NCBI GenBank assembly: GCA_947625905.1
Contig: CANQQJ010000009.1
Location: 1-64,000, forward strand
Source: an uncultured Clostridia bacterium
Lineage (GTDB): Bacteria; Bacillota; Clostridia; Monoglobales; Monoglobaceae
DNA length: 64,000 nt
Direction: 5' to 3'
In this document: positions 34,631 through 43,785 of the stretch, one piece after another
Layout of the letters: every line of letters starts with the position of its first letter
How positions within the stretch are numbered: position 1 is the stretch's first letter
The notes under the pieces: generated by a model
Seen by the model: only the letters and a program-made list of their open reading frames with translations
Databases searched by the model: none
What the model was told of the DNA's origin: nothing
Made by a program: the position numbers and the translations under genes

Positions 34631-35233
34631 TCAGCGTTTGGTTACTATATTATCAATAAGGCCGTACTTGAGCGCCTCGTCGGCGTCCATGAAGTTATCT
34701 CTCTCGGTGTCTCTCTTTACTATATCGAGGGGCTGGCCGGTGTTCTCGCTTAAGATCCTGTTCAGGTTTTCCTTGATTTTTATCATTCTGTCAACATGGA
34801 TCTTCATGTCGGTCGCCTGACCCTGAACGCCGCCCAGGGGCTGATGTATCATGATTTCGCTGTTGGGCAGGGCAAAACGCTTGCCCTTGGCGCCCGACGA
34901 GAGCAGAAAAGCGCCCATCGAAGCCGCCATGCCCACGCAGATTGTTGAAACGTCCGCCTTGGTATACTGCATCGTGTCGTAGATCGCCATACCTGCCGTT
35001 ACCGAGCCGCCGGGACTGTTGATGTACAGATTGATGTCCTTGTCGGGGTCCTCGCTGTCCAGGAACAAAAGCTGCGCCACAACGAGGCTGGCGGTAGCGT
35101 CGTTCACTTCGTCGGATAAAAATATGATCCTGTCTTTTAAAAGTCTCGAAAAAATGTCGTATGAACGCTCGCCTCTGCCTGTCTGCTCGATAACGTAGGG
35201 CACAAGACTGTTTGTGATAATTTTGCTGTCCAT
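34631..35233 (-). CDS. clpP: ClpP protease subunit
   Basis: A 200-residue serine protease. The catalytic Ser105 is in GMAASMGAF, His130 in IMIHQPLGG and the Asp in [20 protein letters not shown] is the oxyanion region. Length and motifs are canonical. It sits between tig and clpX with its own promoter overlapping a palindrome. Confidence 0.98.
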   Translation of the reverse strand: MDSKIITNSLVPYVIEQTGRGERSYDIFSRLLKDRIIFLSDEVNDATASLVVAQLLFLDSEDPDKDINLYINSPGGSVTAGMAIYDTMQYTKADVSTICVGMAASMGAFLLSSGAKGKRFALPNSEIMIHQPLGGVQGQATDMKIHVDRMIKIKENLNRILSENTGQPLDIVKRDTERDNFMDADEALKYGLIDNIVTKR

Positions 35234-35250
35234 AATACTACCTCCAATTT

Positions 35251-35294
35251 ATTATAAAATGTTAAGGTTGATTTGACAATTCAAACCAACCTTA
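35251..35294 (-). promoter_or_regulatory. clpP promoter overlapped by a 32-bp inverted repeat
   Basis: Minus strand: TTGTCA (35279-35274), 17 bp, TATAAT (35256-35251). An imperfect inverted repeat (35263-35294; arms TAAGGTTG..CAACCTTA, 13 of 14 positions able to pair) covers the -35 box. It could be an operator or a weak terminator for tig. A tandem CtsR heptad (GGTCAAA) is not present; only one GTCAAA is seen. Confidence 0.65.
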
Positions 35295-35321
35295 TTGTAA
35301 AATAGCCAAAAATTGTGTTGA

Positions 35322-36599
35322 TTATTCAAAATCAGCGTTTTCTACAAGAAGCGCGATAGCTTTCTGCGCCTTGAGACGCTCGGTTATCTCGTTCTTGGGG
35401 ATATACTTCTCGATATCCTCGACCTTCATGCCGTTGTCCTTGCTTATGTTCTCGTACTCCGCCTTGATGTCATCGTCCGTTACCTCGACCTTTTCGACCT
35501 CCGCGACCTTCTCAAGCACCAAAGTGGTCTTTACGCGCTTCTCGGCCTCGGGCTTATACTGAGCGCGGATCGCGTCCATGGTCTGGCCCGTGTACTTCAT
35601 GTATGTCTGAAGGTCTATGCCCTGATAACGCATCTGCATATCCATATCCCTGATCATGTTGTCGATCTGGCTGTTTATCATCTCGTCGGGAATGTCGATC
35701 TCGGTGCCCTCGCAGACCGCGTCCACCACGTTCTGCTCGGTCTCGTGCTTCGCCTTGTCCTCGTTGGTCTTTTCGAGCTTCTCGCGGATATCGGCCTTGT
35801 ACTCGTCAAGCGTGTCAAACTCGCTGACATCCATCGCGAAGTCGTCGTCCGCCTCGGGCAGCTCTTTAAACTTGAGCGAATTGATCTTTACTTTGAAGAG
35901 CGCGTCCTTGCCCGCGAGCTCCTCCGCGTGGTACTCCTCGGGGAATGTAACTTTGACATCGACCTCATCACCCACGTTTTTGCCGAGCAACTGATCCTCA
36001 AAACCGGGGATAAACTGTCCGGAGCCTATCGTCAGGTCGAAGTTCTCGCCCTTACCGCCCTCGAACGGAACGCCGTCGACCGAGCCGTCAAAGTCGATAT
36101 TGGCGATATCGTCGGCCATGACGGGTCTGTCCTCAACCGGAACAAGTCTTGAGTTTCTCTCTCTTATCTTTTCGATCTCGTCTTCGACATCCGCGTCGGT
36201 CACGGGATATTCGGGCTTTTCGGCCTTAACGCCCTTATACTTGCCGAGCTCGAACTCGGGCTTAACTACGACCTTGGCCGTGAAAACGATGTCCTTTGCG
36301 GGGTCGATCGAATCATCTTTGATATCTATCTCGGGCTGAGCCACGGGATACACGCCGTTTTCGTCCACCGCTTTATCATACGCATCGGGCAGCACAAAGT
36401 TCACGGCGTCCTCATAAAATATTTCCTTGCCGTAGGTTTTTTCAATCAGAAATCTGGGAGCCTTGCCCTTTCTGAAACCCGGCAGATTGATCTTTTTTAC
36501 GTTTTTTCTGTATGACCGCTCAAGCGCTTTTTCAAACTCCTCGGGTGTCACCGAGAACTCGAATGTCACGGTGTTGTTCTCTCTTGTTACATTAGCCAT
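35322..36599 (-). CDS. tig: Trigger factor chaperone
   Basis: A 425-residue ribosome-bound chaperone. The N-terminal ribosome-binding domain has the signature LPGFRKGKAPRFLIEKTYG, the middle FKBP-type domain has NIDFDGSVDGVPFEGGKGENFDLTIGSGQFIPGFEDQL, and the rest is the helical C-domain. Order tig-clpP-clpX is conserved in Firmicutes and links folding to proteolysis. Confidence 0.98.
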   Translation of the reverse strand: MANVTRENNTVTFEFSVTPEEFEKALERSYRKNVKKINLPGFRKGKAPRFLIEKTYGKEIFYEDAVNFVLPDAYDKAVDENGVYPVAQPEIDIKDDSIDPAKDIVFTAKVVVKPEFELGKYKGVKAEKPEYPVTDADVEDEIEKIRERNSRLVPVEDRPVMADDIANIDFDGSVDGVPFEGGKGENFDLTIGSGQFIPGFEDQLLGKNVGDEVDVKVTFPEEYHAEELAGKDALFKVKINSLKFKELPEADDDFAMDVSEFDTLDEYKADIREKLEKTNEDKAKHETEQNVVDAVCEGTEIDIPDEMINSQIDNMIRDMDMQMRYQGIDLQTYMKYTGQTMDAIRAQYKPEAEKRVKTTLVLEKVAEVEKVEVTDDDIKAEYENISKDNGMKVEDIEKYIPKNEITERLKAQKAIALLVENADFE

Positions 36600-36646
36600 T
36601 GATAATTACCTCACTAAATCTAAATGTATTCTTTACATGTTTTTTA

Positions 36647-36675
36647 ATTATAACACAGGTATTCCCGTTAGACAA
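36647..36675 (-). promoter_or_regulatory. Promoter of tig
   Basis: Minus strand: TTGTCT (36675-36670), 17-bp spacer, TATAAT (36652-36647), about 48 bp upstream of the tig start. Confidence 0.75.
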
Positions 36676-36740
36676 GAGTTTTTATAAAAAATATTAACAA
36701 ATTTTGCCTTATATGTATCGGGATTTTATTGTAAATTTAA

Positions 36741-37454
36741 TTATCCGCGAATCAGCTTCGGCACAAACTTGAGGTAGTCGCTGGCAACCAAAACAAGCTT
36801 AACGCCGTCGATATCGCCCTGCACCGCGAAGTCCTGAGCCGCCGCGTGAAGGTGCCCGTAGACGCATATCTTTACGCCGTACTCCTTAAATATTTGAATA
36901 AAGTCGCGGTTCAGTCCGTTTTTCTCGATCGGCGGATAGTGCATTGCGGCTATTATCTCATCGGGCTTGGCGGACGCCGCGCTCTCAAGGGACAGGATCA
37001 TGCGCTCCTTTTCTCTGAGAAACAGACGCTTGTCCTCGTCGGTCGAGTTCTCCTTCGCTATGTTCCAGCCTCTCGTGCCGCAGACCGCCAGCTTTTTTCC
37101 GCCCGATTCGTGCATATAGCAATTGTTATGGACAAACTTTATCGAGTCGAAACCGTTTTTCTCGGCAAAGACCTTGAGCTTGTTCATCGTCGTCCACCAA
37201 TAGTCGTGATTGCCTTTTAATATTATCTTAATGCCGCTCAGCGCGTTCAGATACTCAAAATCCCTGAGTGAATCCTCAAGATACGTCGCCCACGAAATAT
37301 CGCCGGGCATGATGACAACGTCGTTTTCGCCGACAATTTTCTGCCAGTTGTCCCTCAGTCTGTCAACATAATTCTCCCACCGCGGGCCGAACACGTTCAT
37401 CGGTTTGTCGATCCCGAGCGGCAAATGCAGATCAGATATTGCAAATACCGACAT
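36741..37454 (-). CDS. Metallophosphoesterase (calcineurin-like)
   Basis: A 237-residue cytosolic phosphoesterase with the metal-binding blocks SDLHLPLG (DxH), MPGDISWATY (GDxxW), LKGNHDYWW (GNHD), AAMHYPPI and YGHLHAAA (GHxH). The substrate is unknown; members include cyclic-nucleotide, nucleotide and protein phosphatases. It is divergent from the DUF1540 gene and follows tig on the same strand after 141 bp. Confidence 0.92.
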   Translation of the reverse strand: MSVFAISDLHLPLGIDKPMNVFGPRWENYVDRLRDNWQKIVGENDVVIMPGDISWATYLEDSLRDFEYLNALSGIKIILKGNHDYWWTTMNKLKVFAEKNGFDSIKFVHNNCYMHESGGKKLAVCGTRGWNIAKENSTDEDKRLFLREKERMILSLESAASAKPDEIIAAMHYPPIEKNGLNRDFIQIFKEYGVKICVYGHLHAAAQDFAVQGDIDGVKLVLVASDYLKFVPKLIRG

Positions 37455-37567
37455 CTTAATACCTCTTGTTTCAAATTCTAAAATAATATTTAATATTCCG
37501 CATACAAACGCGCGCTTTGGTTAAAATATATCCGTACCGAAATAAAATTTCAAGGAGGTTTTTAACC

Positions 37568-37729
37568 ATGGACGGACACAACAACAAAATCGTATGCAGA
37601 GTGAGCGACTGCGAGTATCACGGCGCTGACGACGTGTGCGGCGCAAGCTGCATCGAGGTCAGCTGCGCGGACAATTGCTGCAGCTCCTGCGATACCGAGT
37701 GCGTTACATTCAAGCAGCGCGGCGAGTAA
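37568..37729 (+). CDS. DUF1540 cysteine-rich protein
   Basis: A 53-residue protein with nine cysteines arranged as VCRVSDCEYH, DVCGASCIEVSC, DNCCSSCDTEC, fitting DUF1540, a presumed small metal-binding domain common in sporulating Clostridia. The ATG at 37568 is preceded by AAGGAGG at ideal distance; an upstream in-frame ATG lacks one. Function unknown; a metal-binding or spore-related role is only suggested by the family's distribution. Confidence 0.85.
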   Translation: MDGHNNKIVCRVSDCEYHGADDVCGASCIEVSCADNCCSSCDTECVTFKQRGE

Positions 37730-37748
37730 TCCGGCTTAACTTTCCTCA

Positions 37749-37779
37749 AAGCTCTCCCGTGATTTGGGGAGAGCTTTTT
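37749..37779. terminator. Bidirectional terminator between the DUF1540 gene and thrC
   Basis: AAGCTCTCCC/GGGGAGAGCTT stem followed on the plus strand by TTTTG; the convergent thrC ends 30 bp further, so it can serve the DUF1540 transcript and possibly thrC. Confidence 0.8.
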
Positions 37780-37808
37780 GCTGTCGTCAAATAAAGCGCG
37801 GGCGCCTG

Positions 37809-39308
37809 TTATTTTTCAATGCCCAGCGACTTTTTTATCGCGCCGTACATATCGGCAGACTCTATGACCTCGCCGAAGCGTATCTCCTTGCCCTTGAGAC
37901 CGCGGAGCGACTCGGGGATATCCATATCGCTCTTTTCGCTTAAAAGGTCGAGCTGCTCAAAATCGTTCCTGCCGTACGGCTCAACGCCCAGCGCCGACAG
38001 CACCGAACCGCCGAACTTGAACGGACTGGCGGTCGAGGCTATGACGGTCTTTGTCATGTCTCCGGTCTGCTCGACATACTGCTTGTATACGTCGATCGCG
38101 ACGGCGGTGTGAGTGTCGGGGGTGTAGCCGTCCTCGGCGAAGGTCTTCCAGATCCGCACCTTTGTGAAATAATCGTCGCAGCAGCCCGCCCAGAACTGCT
38201 TGCCTATCTTGTTGTGCATCGTTTTTGTAACGGCGTACTTTCCGTCTTTGGCAAGCTTTTCCATAAGCTCGGATATCTTCTTGTCGTCCTTGCCGGACAC
38301 GTCAAACAGCAGGCGCTCGAGATTGCTTGAGATCAGGATGTCCATCGACGGCGAAATGCTCTGATAGAAATCTCTGTTCCTGTCGTATTCTCCGCTTCTG
38401 ATAAAATCGGTCAAAACGTCGTTTTTGTTCGAGGCGCAGATAAACATGTTTACCGGCAGGCCCATCTTCTTGGCGTAGTACGCCGCGAGAATGTTGCCGA
38501 AGTTTCCGGTGGGCACGCATATATTGATCTTTTCGCCGTTTTCGATCTCGCCGCCCGCGAGCATGTCGCAGTAAGCCGAGATATAGTACACGATCTGCGG
38601 AACGAGGCGTCCCCAGTTGATCGAGTTGGCCGACGAAAAAACAAATCCCTTGTCGTCAAGCTCCTTAATTATCTTGTCGTCGGTGAATATCTTTTTGACG
38701 CCGTTTTGCGCGTCGTCGAAATTGCCGCGTATTCCGTAAGCGGCGACATTGTTTCCTTCCTGAGTTATCATCTGGAGCTTCTGCATATCGCTGACGCCGT
38801 CGCTGGGATAGAAAACGATTATGCTTGTGCCGTCAACGTTTTTAAAGCCCTCAAGAGCGGCTTTTCCCGTGTCTCCCGATGTGGCGACCAGCACCACGAC
38901 CGTCTTGTTTTCTCCCGTCTTTTTCATCGACGTCGTCATAAAATAGGGAAGGATCTGCAGCGCCATGTCCTTAAAAGCGCATGTGGGGCCGTGCCACAGC
39001 TCCAATATATACTCGCTGTCGTTTATCTTTATAAGCGGAGCCACTTTGTCGCTCCCGAAGCTGCCTGTGCCGTAAGCGCCCTCAACGCAGGCGGCGATCT
39101 CCTTGTCGGTAAAATCCGTCAGGAATTTCTTTAACACAAACATGGCTCTCTCGACATATGTTTTCTCGGCCAGATCGGCAAAGTCCGCTTTCTTGAGCCT
39201 CGGGAACTGCTCGGGCACAAACAGTCCGCCGTCGTCGGACAAACCCTTTTTTATCGCCTCGGCCGACGTCAGCTTGAGCGCTTTGTTTCTCGTGCTTATA
39301 TACTTCAA
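37809..39308 (-). CDS. thrC: Threonine synthase
   Basis: A 499-residue PLP enzyme converting phosphohomoserine to threonine. Blocks include LSDDGGLFVPEQ, ELWHGPTCAFKDMALQ (PLP Lys), VVLVATSGDTGKAALEGF and VPTGNFGNILAAYYAKKMG. The start is TTG at 39308 in MKYISTRN, with AAAGG 10 nt upstream; the nearby ATG is out of frame. Length fits the longer, yeast/E. coli-like class. Confidence 0.95.
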   Translation of the reverse strand: MKYISTRNKALKLTSAEAIKKGLSDDGGLFVPEQFPRLKKADFADLAEKTYVERAMFVLKKFLTDFTDKEIAACVEGAYGTGSFGSDKVAPLIKINDSEYILELWHGPTCAFKDMALQILPYFMTTSMKKTGENKTVVVLVATSGDTGKAALEGFKNVDGTSIIVFYPSDGVSDMQKLQMITQEGNNVAAYGIRGNFDDAQNGVKKIFTDDKIIKELDDKGFVFSSANSINWGRLVPQIVYYISAYCDMLAGGEIENGEKINICVPTGNFGNILAAYYAKKMGLPVNMFICASNKNDVLTDFIRSGEYDRNRDFYQSISPSMDILISSNLERLLFDVSGKDDKKISELMEKLAKDGKYAVTKTMHNKIGKQFWAGCCDDYFTKVRIWKTFAEDGYTPDTHTAVAIDVYKQYVEQTGDMTKTVIASTASPFKFGGSVLSALGVEPYGRNDFEQLDLLSEKSDMDIPESLRGLKGKEIRFGEVIESADMYGAIKKSLGIEK

Positions 39309-39338
39309 ATTTCATCAAACCTTTCAAATAATTTTCTC

Positions 39339-39372
39339 ATAAAAACAGAGGCCGCATATTTTACGGCCTCTA
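39339..39372 (-). terminator. Terminator between the P-loop gene and thrC
   Basis: Minus strand: GAGGCCG/CGGCCTC stem with an AT-rich loop followed by TGTTTTTAT. Confidence 0.8.
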
Positions 39373-39420
39373 TACAATACCACAAAAAACAAATTAAGTC
39401 AACAAATATATCGCTTAAAT

Positions 39421-39837
39421 TTACTCGACCGCGTACTTCTTAACGTTCTCGCCCGCTTCGGAAGCTTTTGCGCTTACCATCATCGTGAACGACACGTTGA
39501 ACTTCTGCTCGAATTTCTCAAGGTCGCCGACAAACTTGTCAAGCGTTTCCATTGTGCCGCTTTTAACGTTTTTGAATATGCTGTCGATAAAAATATGCGT
39601 AACATCATAGTCCTGAGCTAAGATTCCGCAGATAAGGCCCTCGAACATGTCAAAGTTGCGGATATTAAAGTCCTCGGTGTCTATCATTCTTGCTTTTCTC
39701 GAGAGATCGTGCATAAGGCGGTTGCCGTCGGTTATGCACACAACGTTGCCGTGCTCGGTGTTAACGGCCTCGTTTACATCCTGAATTATCCTCTTGGTCT
39801 TTCCGCTTCCCTTAAGACCGATATGTATTTTTATCAT
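39421..39837 (-). CDS. Small P-loop protein of unknown function
   Basis: A 138-residue protein beginning MIKIHIGLKGSGKTKRI, with a Walker A motif GLKGSGKT at residues 7-14 and a likely Walker B in VTHIFIDSIF. It is too short for a full motor ATPase. Similar Clostridia proteins are sometimes labelled PilT-like, but no pilus gene is near and I would not adopt that name. It lies 96 bp downstream of pgi on the same strand. Confidence 0.75.
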   Translation of the reverse strand: MIKIHIGLKGSGKTKRIIQDVNEAVNTEHGNVVCITDGNRLMHDLSRKARMIDTEDFNIRNFDMFEGLICGILAQDYDVTHIFIDSIFKNVKSGTMETLDKFVGDLEKFEQKFNVSFTMMVSAKASEAGENVKKYAVE

Positions 39838-39933
39838 GTTGATTTACCCCTTTCCGGTTATTTAATTAGATTATAGTCACATTCTAACACATATATTCAT
39901 AGAATGCAAGCGCGATTTGCAGAATCCGAAAAA

Positions 39934-41271
39934 CTATTTAAGTCTCGCTTCAAGAGCCTCTTTGTCGGCCTCGTAGCCGGGCTTGCCGAGAAGCGCGAAC
40001 ATATTCTTCTTGTAGCTCTCAACTCCGGGCTGATTGAACGGGTTCACGCCCAGCAGATAGCCGCTTATGCCGCAGGCCTTCTCAAAGAAGTATACCAGCT
40101 GGCCGAAGGTGTACTCGTCAAGCGACTCAAGCTCAACTATGAGATTGGGAACTCCGCCGTCGGTGTGGGCCAGCAGCGTGCCCTCAAACGCCTTTTTGTT
40201 AACGAAGTCCATCGTCTTGCCCGCCAGGAAGTTCAGACCGTCAACATTGTCCTTATCGGTCGTCATTTCTATGTCGGTCTTTGAGTTTTTAACGTACAGA
40301 ACGGTCTCAAACAGCTGGCGCCTGCCGTCCTGGATATACTGGCCCATTGAGTGCAGGTCGGTCGAGAACGACGCGCCCGCGGGGAATATGCCCTTCTTGT
40401 CCTTGCCCTCGCTCTCGCCGTAGAGCTGCTTCCACCACTCGATGAAATACTGGAGCTCGGGCTCGTAGTTGACGAGCATCTCGATCGTCTTGCCCTTCTG
40501 GAGCAGGATGTTTCTGATCGCAGCGTACTGGTAGCACTCGTTTTCTTTGAGGTCAGCACTCATGTACATCTCTCTGGCGGCGGCGGCGCCCTGCATCATA
40601 GCGTCGATATCTGCGCCCGAAACCGCGATAGGCAGCAGGCCAACGGCTGTCAGGACCGAATATCTTCCGCCGACGTCGTCGGGAACAACAAAGGTCTCGT
40701 AACCTTCCTCGTCGGCCAGGTTCTTGAGCGCTCCGCGGGCCTTGTCGGTCGTGGCGTATATTCTGGACTTAGCTTCTTCTTTTCCGTATTTCTCTTCAAC
40801 ATAGTTTTTGAGGATACGGAAAGCGATCGCGGGCTCGGTGGTCGTGCCCGATTTTGAAATAATGTTTACCGAAACATCCTTGCCCTCGATTGCCTTTAAG
40901 ATCGAGTTCAAATAATTGGGGCTGATGTTGTTGCCGCAGAATATTATCTGAGGCTTCTCGGTCATATTATAAAACGGACCGCCCAAAAAGTCGCAGGCAG
41001 CCTTCGCACCGAGATATGAGCCGCCTATGCCGACAACCAGAAGCACGTCGCTGTCTTTTCTGATCTTCTCCGCGGCTTTTTTGATCCTTGCAAACTCATC
41101 CTTGTCGTAATCAACCGGAAGGTCGATCCAGCCGAGGAAGTCGTTGCCCGCTCCGCTCTTGTCCATCAGGACCTTGTTGACCGCGCTGATCTGCGCCTGC
41201 ATGTTGTCGATCTCGTCCTGAGAGAAGAAGCCGAGAGCTCTGCGATAGTTGAAAGTTACATTCTTTTTCAT
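39934..41271 (-). CDS. pgi: Glucose-6-phosphate isomerase
   Basis: A 445-residue glycolytic enzyme of the Firmicutes-type length. Signatures include [45 protein letters not shown] (family pattern) and the C-terminal [18 protein letters not shown]. It starts at ATG behind AAGGAG. No duplication or damage is visible. Confidence 0.98.
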   Translation of the reverse strand: MKKNVTFNYRRALGFFSQDEIDNMQAQISAVNKVLMDKSGAGNDFLGWIDLPVDYDKDEFARIKKAAEKIRKDSDVLLVVGIGGSYLGAKAACDFLGGPFYNMTEKPQIIFCGNNISPNYLNSILKAIEGKDVSVNIISKSGTTTEPAIAFRILKNYVEEKYGKEEAKSRIYATTDKARGALKNLADEEGYETFVVPDDVGGRYSVLTAVGLLPIAVSGADIDAMMQGAAAAREMYMSADLKENECYQYAAIRNILLQKGKTIEMLVNYEPELQYFIEWWKQLYGESEGKDKKGIFPAGASFSTDLHSMGQYIQDGRRQLFETVLYVKNSKTDIEMTTDKDNVDGLNFLAGKTMDFVNKKAFEGTLLAHTDGGVPNLIVELESLDEYTFGQLVYFFEKACGISGYLLGVNPFNQPGVESYKKNMFALLGKPGYEADKEALEARLK

Positions 41272-41515
41272 AGCTGTATCTCCTTAAAATTAAATATAAT
41301 AATTTTACTAAAAATATTTTACCATAATTAAAAAATTTGTGCAATAGCTATTATAAAAATTTTTGAAATTTTTATTCGGTTTTTCGAGACGTAAAATTTG
41401 AAAAAATTGCTTGTATATATCGGGCGCAAGTTTCACAAAATACTATTGCGCACATGAAATTTAAATATTTAATATTTAAAAAAATGTGATTTATGAAAAA
41501 GGAGTGAAAAATAAA

Positions 41516-41731
41516 ATGGCTAATTCAAAGAGTTCTAATAATCTGGTTGTACCTCAGGCAAAGGCCGCTATGGATCAGTTTAAGATGGAGGCGGCTTCCG
41601 AGGTTGGCGTAACTCTGAACAAGGGCTACAACGGCGACCTGACATCGAGACAGGCCGGAAGCATCGGCGGTCAGATGGTCAAGAAAATGATCGAGAAGTA
41701 TGAGAAGGACGCGGCGAACCAGCAGGGCTAA
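41516..41731 (+). CDS. Alpha/beta-type small acid-soluble spore protein
   Basis: A 71-residue DNA-binding spore protein. It has the GPR protease cleavage region (DQFKMEAASEVGV), the central GYNGDLTSRQAGSIGGQMVKKMIE helix-turn and a charged tail, all diagnostic of the family. AAAAAGGAGTG precedes the ATG at 41516. It indicates that the organism forms endospores; expression in the forespore under sigma-G is the family norm. Confidence 0.97.
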   Translation: MANSKSSNNLVVPQAKAAMDQFKMEAASEVGVTLNKGYNGDLTSRQAGSIGGQMVKKMIEKYEKDAANQQG

Positions 41732-41817
41732 CAAGCCGAAGAAAGTGGTAAACCCGCTTTACTGGAAGTTTATATCACTTGACGAGTATCCATTCAGATA
41801 AATTTTGATTTGGATAA

Positions 41818-41850
41818 AACGGGAGACGGTTTTCGCCGTCTCCTATTTTT
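41818..41850. terminator. Bidirectional terminator between the SASP gene and the glycan operon
   Basis: GGAGACGG/CCGTCTCC stem with a 6-nt loop, TATTTTTATTT after it on the plus strand and a run of A before it, so it can serve both convergent transcripts. Confidence 0.85.
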
Positions 41851-41864
41851 ATTTGCGCCGTCAT

Positions 41865-42884
41865 TTATCTGTTCGAGTACATTTTATCGTAGTAGTCCGT
41901 ATATTCGCCGCTGATTATTTCCTCCCACCAGGAGCGGTTCTCAAGGTACCATTTGATCGTCTTTTTTATGCCGTCGGCGAATTTTGTCTCGGGGAGCCAC
42001 CCGAGCTCGCCGTGGATCTTGGCCGGGTCTATGGCGTAGCGCAGATCGTGCCCCTTCCTGTCGGCGACGAAGGTTATAAGGCTCTCGGGCTTGCCGAGCT
42101 CCTTTAATATTATCTTCACGATGTCTATGTTGCGCATCTCGTTATGGCCGCCTATGTTGTAGACCTCGCCCACGCGGCCTTTTTGGAGTATCAGGTCTAT
42201 CGCCTTGCAGTGGTCCTCAACGTAGAGCCAGTCGCGGATGTTCTCGCCCCTGCCGTATACGGGCAGCGGCTTGTCGTTCAGCGCGTTGGCGATCATCAGC
42301 GGTATCAGTTTTTCGGGAAAGTGATACGGGCCGTAGTTATTCGAGCAGCGGCTTATCGTGACGGGCAGGCCGTACGTCCTGTGATACGCCAGCGCCAGCA
42401 GATCGGCCGACGCCTTCGAGCTGCTGTAGGGGCTCGAGGTATGCAGCAGCGTTTCCTCGGTGAAAAACAGGTCGGGGCGGTCGATGGGAAGATCGCCGTA
42501 GACCTCGTCGGTCGAGACCTGGTGAAAGCGCTCTGTGTCAAACTTTCGGCAGGCGTCCATCAGGACAGACGCGCCGATAATGTTCGTCCTTAAAAACACA
42601 TCCGGGCTCTCTATCGAGCGGTCAACGTGCGACTCAGCCGCGAAATTCACGACAACGTCGGGCTTTTCGCTCTCAAAAAGAGCATACACAGCCTCGCGGT
42701 CGCAGATGTCTGCCTTGACAAATTTGAAATTCGGCTTGTCCATAACGTCTTTCAGCGTCGAAAGATTACCCGCGTAAGTCAATTTGTCGAGGCAGATCAC
42801 TCGGTATCCGGGGTGGTTCTTGAGCGTGTAAAATATAAAATTGCTGCCTATAAATCCGGCTCCGCCGGTCACTATTACAGTCAT
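41865..42884 (-). CDS. rfbB: dTDP-glucose 4,6-dehydratase
   Basis: A 339-residue extended SDR enzyme converting dTDP-glucose to dTDP-4-keto-6-deoxyglucose. It has the NAD motif TGGAGFIGSNFI, the catalytic STDEVYGDL region and YSSSKASADL (YxxxK). It is the last gene of the glycan operon, 2 bp after rfbA. No rmlC or rmlD is present, so the product is probably not used for rhamnose here but for the amino sugar made by the DegT enzyme. Confidence 0.97.
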   Translation of the reverse strand: MTVIVTGGAGFIGSNFIFYTLKNHPGYRVICLDKLTYAGNLSTLKDVMDKPNFKFVKADICDREAVYALFESEKPDVVVNFAAESHVDRSIESPDVFLRTNIIGASVLMDACRKFDTERFHQVSTDEVYGDLPIDRPDLFFTEETLLHTSSPYSSSKASADLLALAYHRTYGLPVTISRCSNNYGPYHFPEKLIPLMIANALNDKPLPVYGRGENIRDWLYVEDHCKAIDLILQKGRVGEVYNIGGHNEMRNIDIVKIILKELGKPESLITFVADRKGHDLRYAIDPAKIHGELGWLPETKFADGIKKTIKWYLENRSWWEEIISGEYTDYYDKMYSNR

Positions 42885-42886
42885 AA

Positions 42887-43759
42887 CTATTCCTCCAAAA
42901 GCGACAGCAGATACTGTCCGTAATCCGTCATACTCAGCTCCCGGCCTATCTCTTTGAGACGCTTATCGTCGATAAAACCTCTGCGCCATGCTATCTCCTC
43001 GATGCATGAAATATAGAAGCCCTGCATCTCCTGGACGGTTTTGACAAAGCCGGCCGCCTTGTGCATGCCCTTGGGCGTGCCCGTATCGAGCCACGCCATG
43101 CCGCGGCCCATGAGCGTCACCTTGAGCTTGCCGCGCCTTAGGTACTCGTTGTTGACCGAAGTGATCTCGATCTCGCCCCGCTCCGACGGCTTGACGTTTT
43201 TCGCGATCTCCGCGACATCGTTATTGTAAAAATAAAGCCCCGGCACCGCGTAGCCCGACTTGGGCTTGCTCGGTTTTTCCTCGATCGAGATAACGTTATG
43301 GTCGTCGTCAAACTCGACAACTCCGAACTGCTTGGGATTTTTGACGGGATAGCCGAATATTGCCGCGCCGACGGTCTCGGCCTGTTTTTTCGCGCGGCTG
43401 AGTATGCCCGAAAAATCCTGACCGTAGAACACGTTGTCGCCGAGCACCAGGCACACGCTGTCGTCTCCGATAAAGTCGGCGCCTAAGATAAACGCGTCGG
43501 CAAGGCCCCTGGGCTCGTCCTGCACCGCGTACTCAAAGCGCACGCCGATGCGCGAGCCGCCGCCCAAAAGATTTCTATAGTTGTCGGTATCCTGCGGCGT
43601 TGAGATAATAAGTATATCCCTGATCCCCGCCAGCAGCAGTACCGACAGCGGATAGTATATCAGCGGCTTATCATATATCGGTAGCAGCTGCTTCGATACT
43701 GTGAGCGTCATGGGATAAAGCCGCGTCCCGCGCCCACCCGCCAAGATTATACCTTTCAT
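42887..43759 (-). CDS. rfbA: Glucose-1-phosphate thymidylyltransferase
   Basis: A 290-residue nucleotidyltransferase that makes dTDP-glucose. The N-terminal [34 protein letters not shown] and [10 protein letters not shown] are canonical RmlA segments. It supplies rfbB directly downstream. Length is normal. Confidence 0.97.
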   Translation of the reverse strand: MKGIILAGGRGTRLYPMTLTVSKQLLPIYDKPLIYYPLSVLLLAGIRDILIISTPQDTDNYRNLLGGGSRIGVRFEYAVQDEPRGLADAFILGADFIGDDSVCLVLGDNVFYGQDFSGILSRAKKQAETVGAAIFGYPVKNPKQFGVVEFDDDHNVISIEEKPSKPKSGYAVPGLYFYNNDVAEIAKNVKPSERGEIEITSVNNEYLRRGKLKVTLMGRGMAWLDTGTPKGMHKAAGFVKTVQEMQGFYISCIEEIAWRRGFIDDKRLKEIGRELSMTDYGQYLLSLLEE

Positions 43760-43785
43760 AATTATTCCTCCGGTTTCACATTTTA

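Noticed and set aside
41414-41446. Sigma-G promoter of the SASP gene (GTATA and AATACTA)
   Set aside because: The spacing is 21 bp, too long for sigma-G, and the -10 match is partial; the true promoter was not identified.
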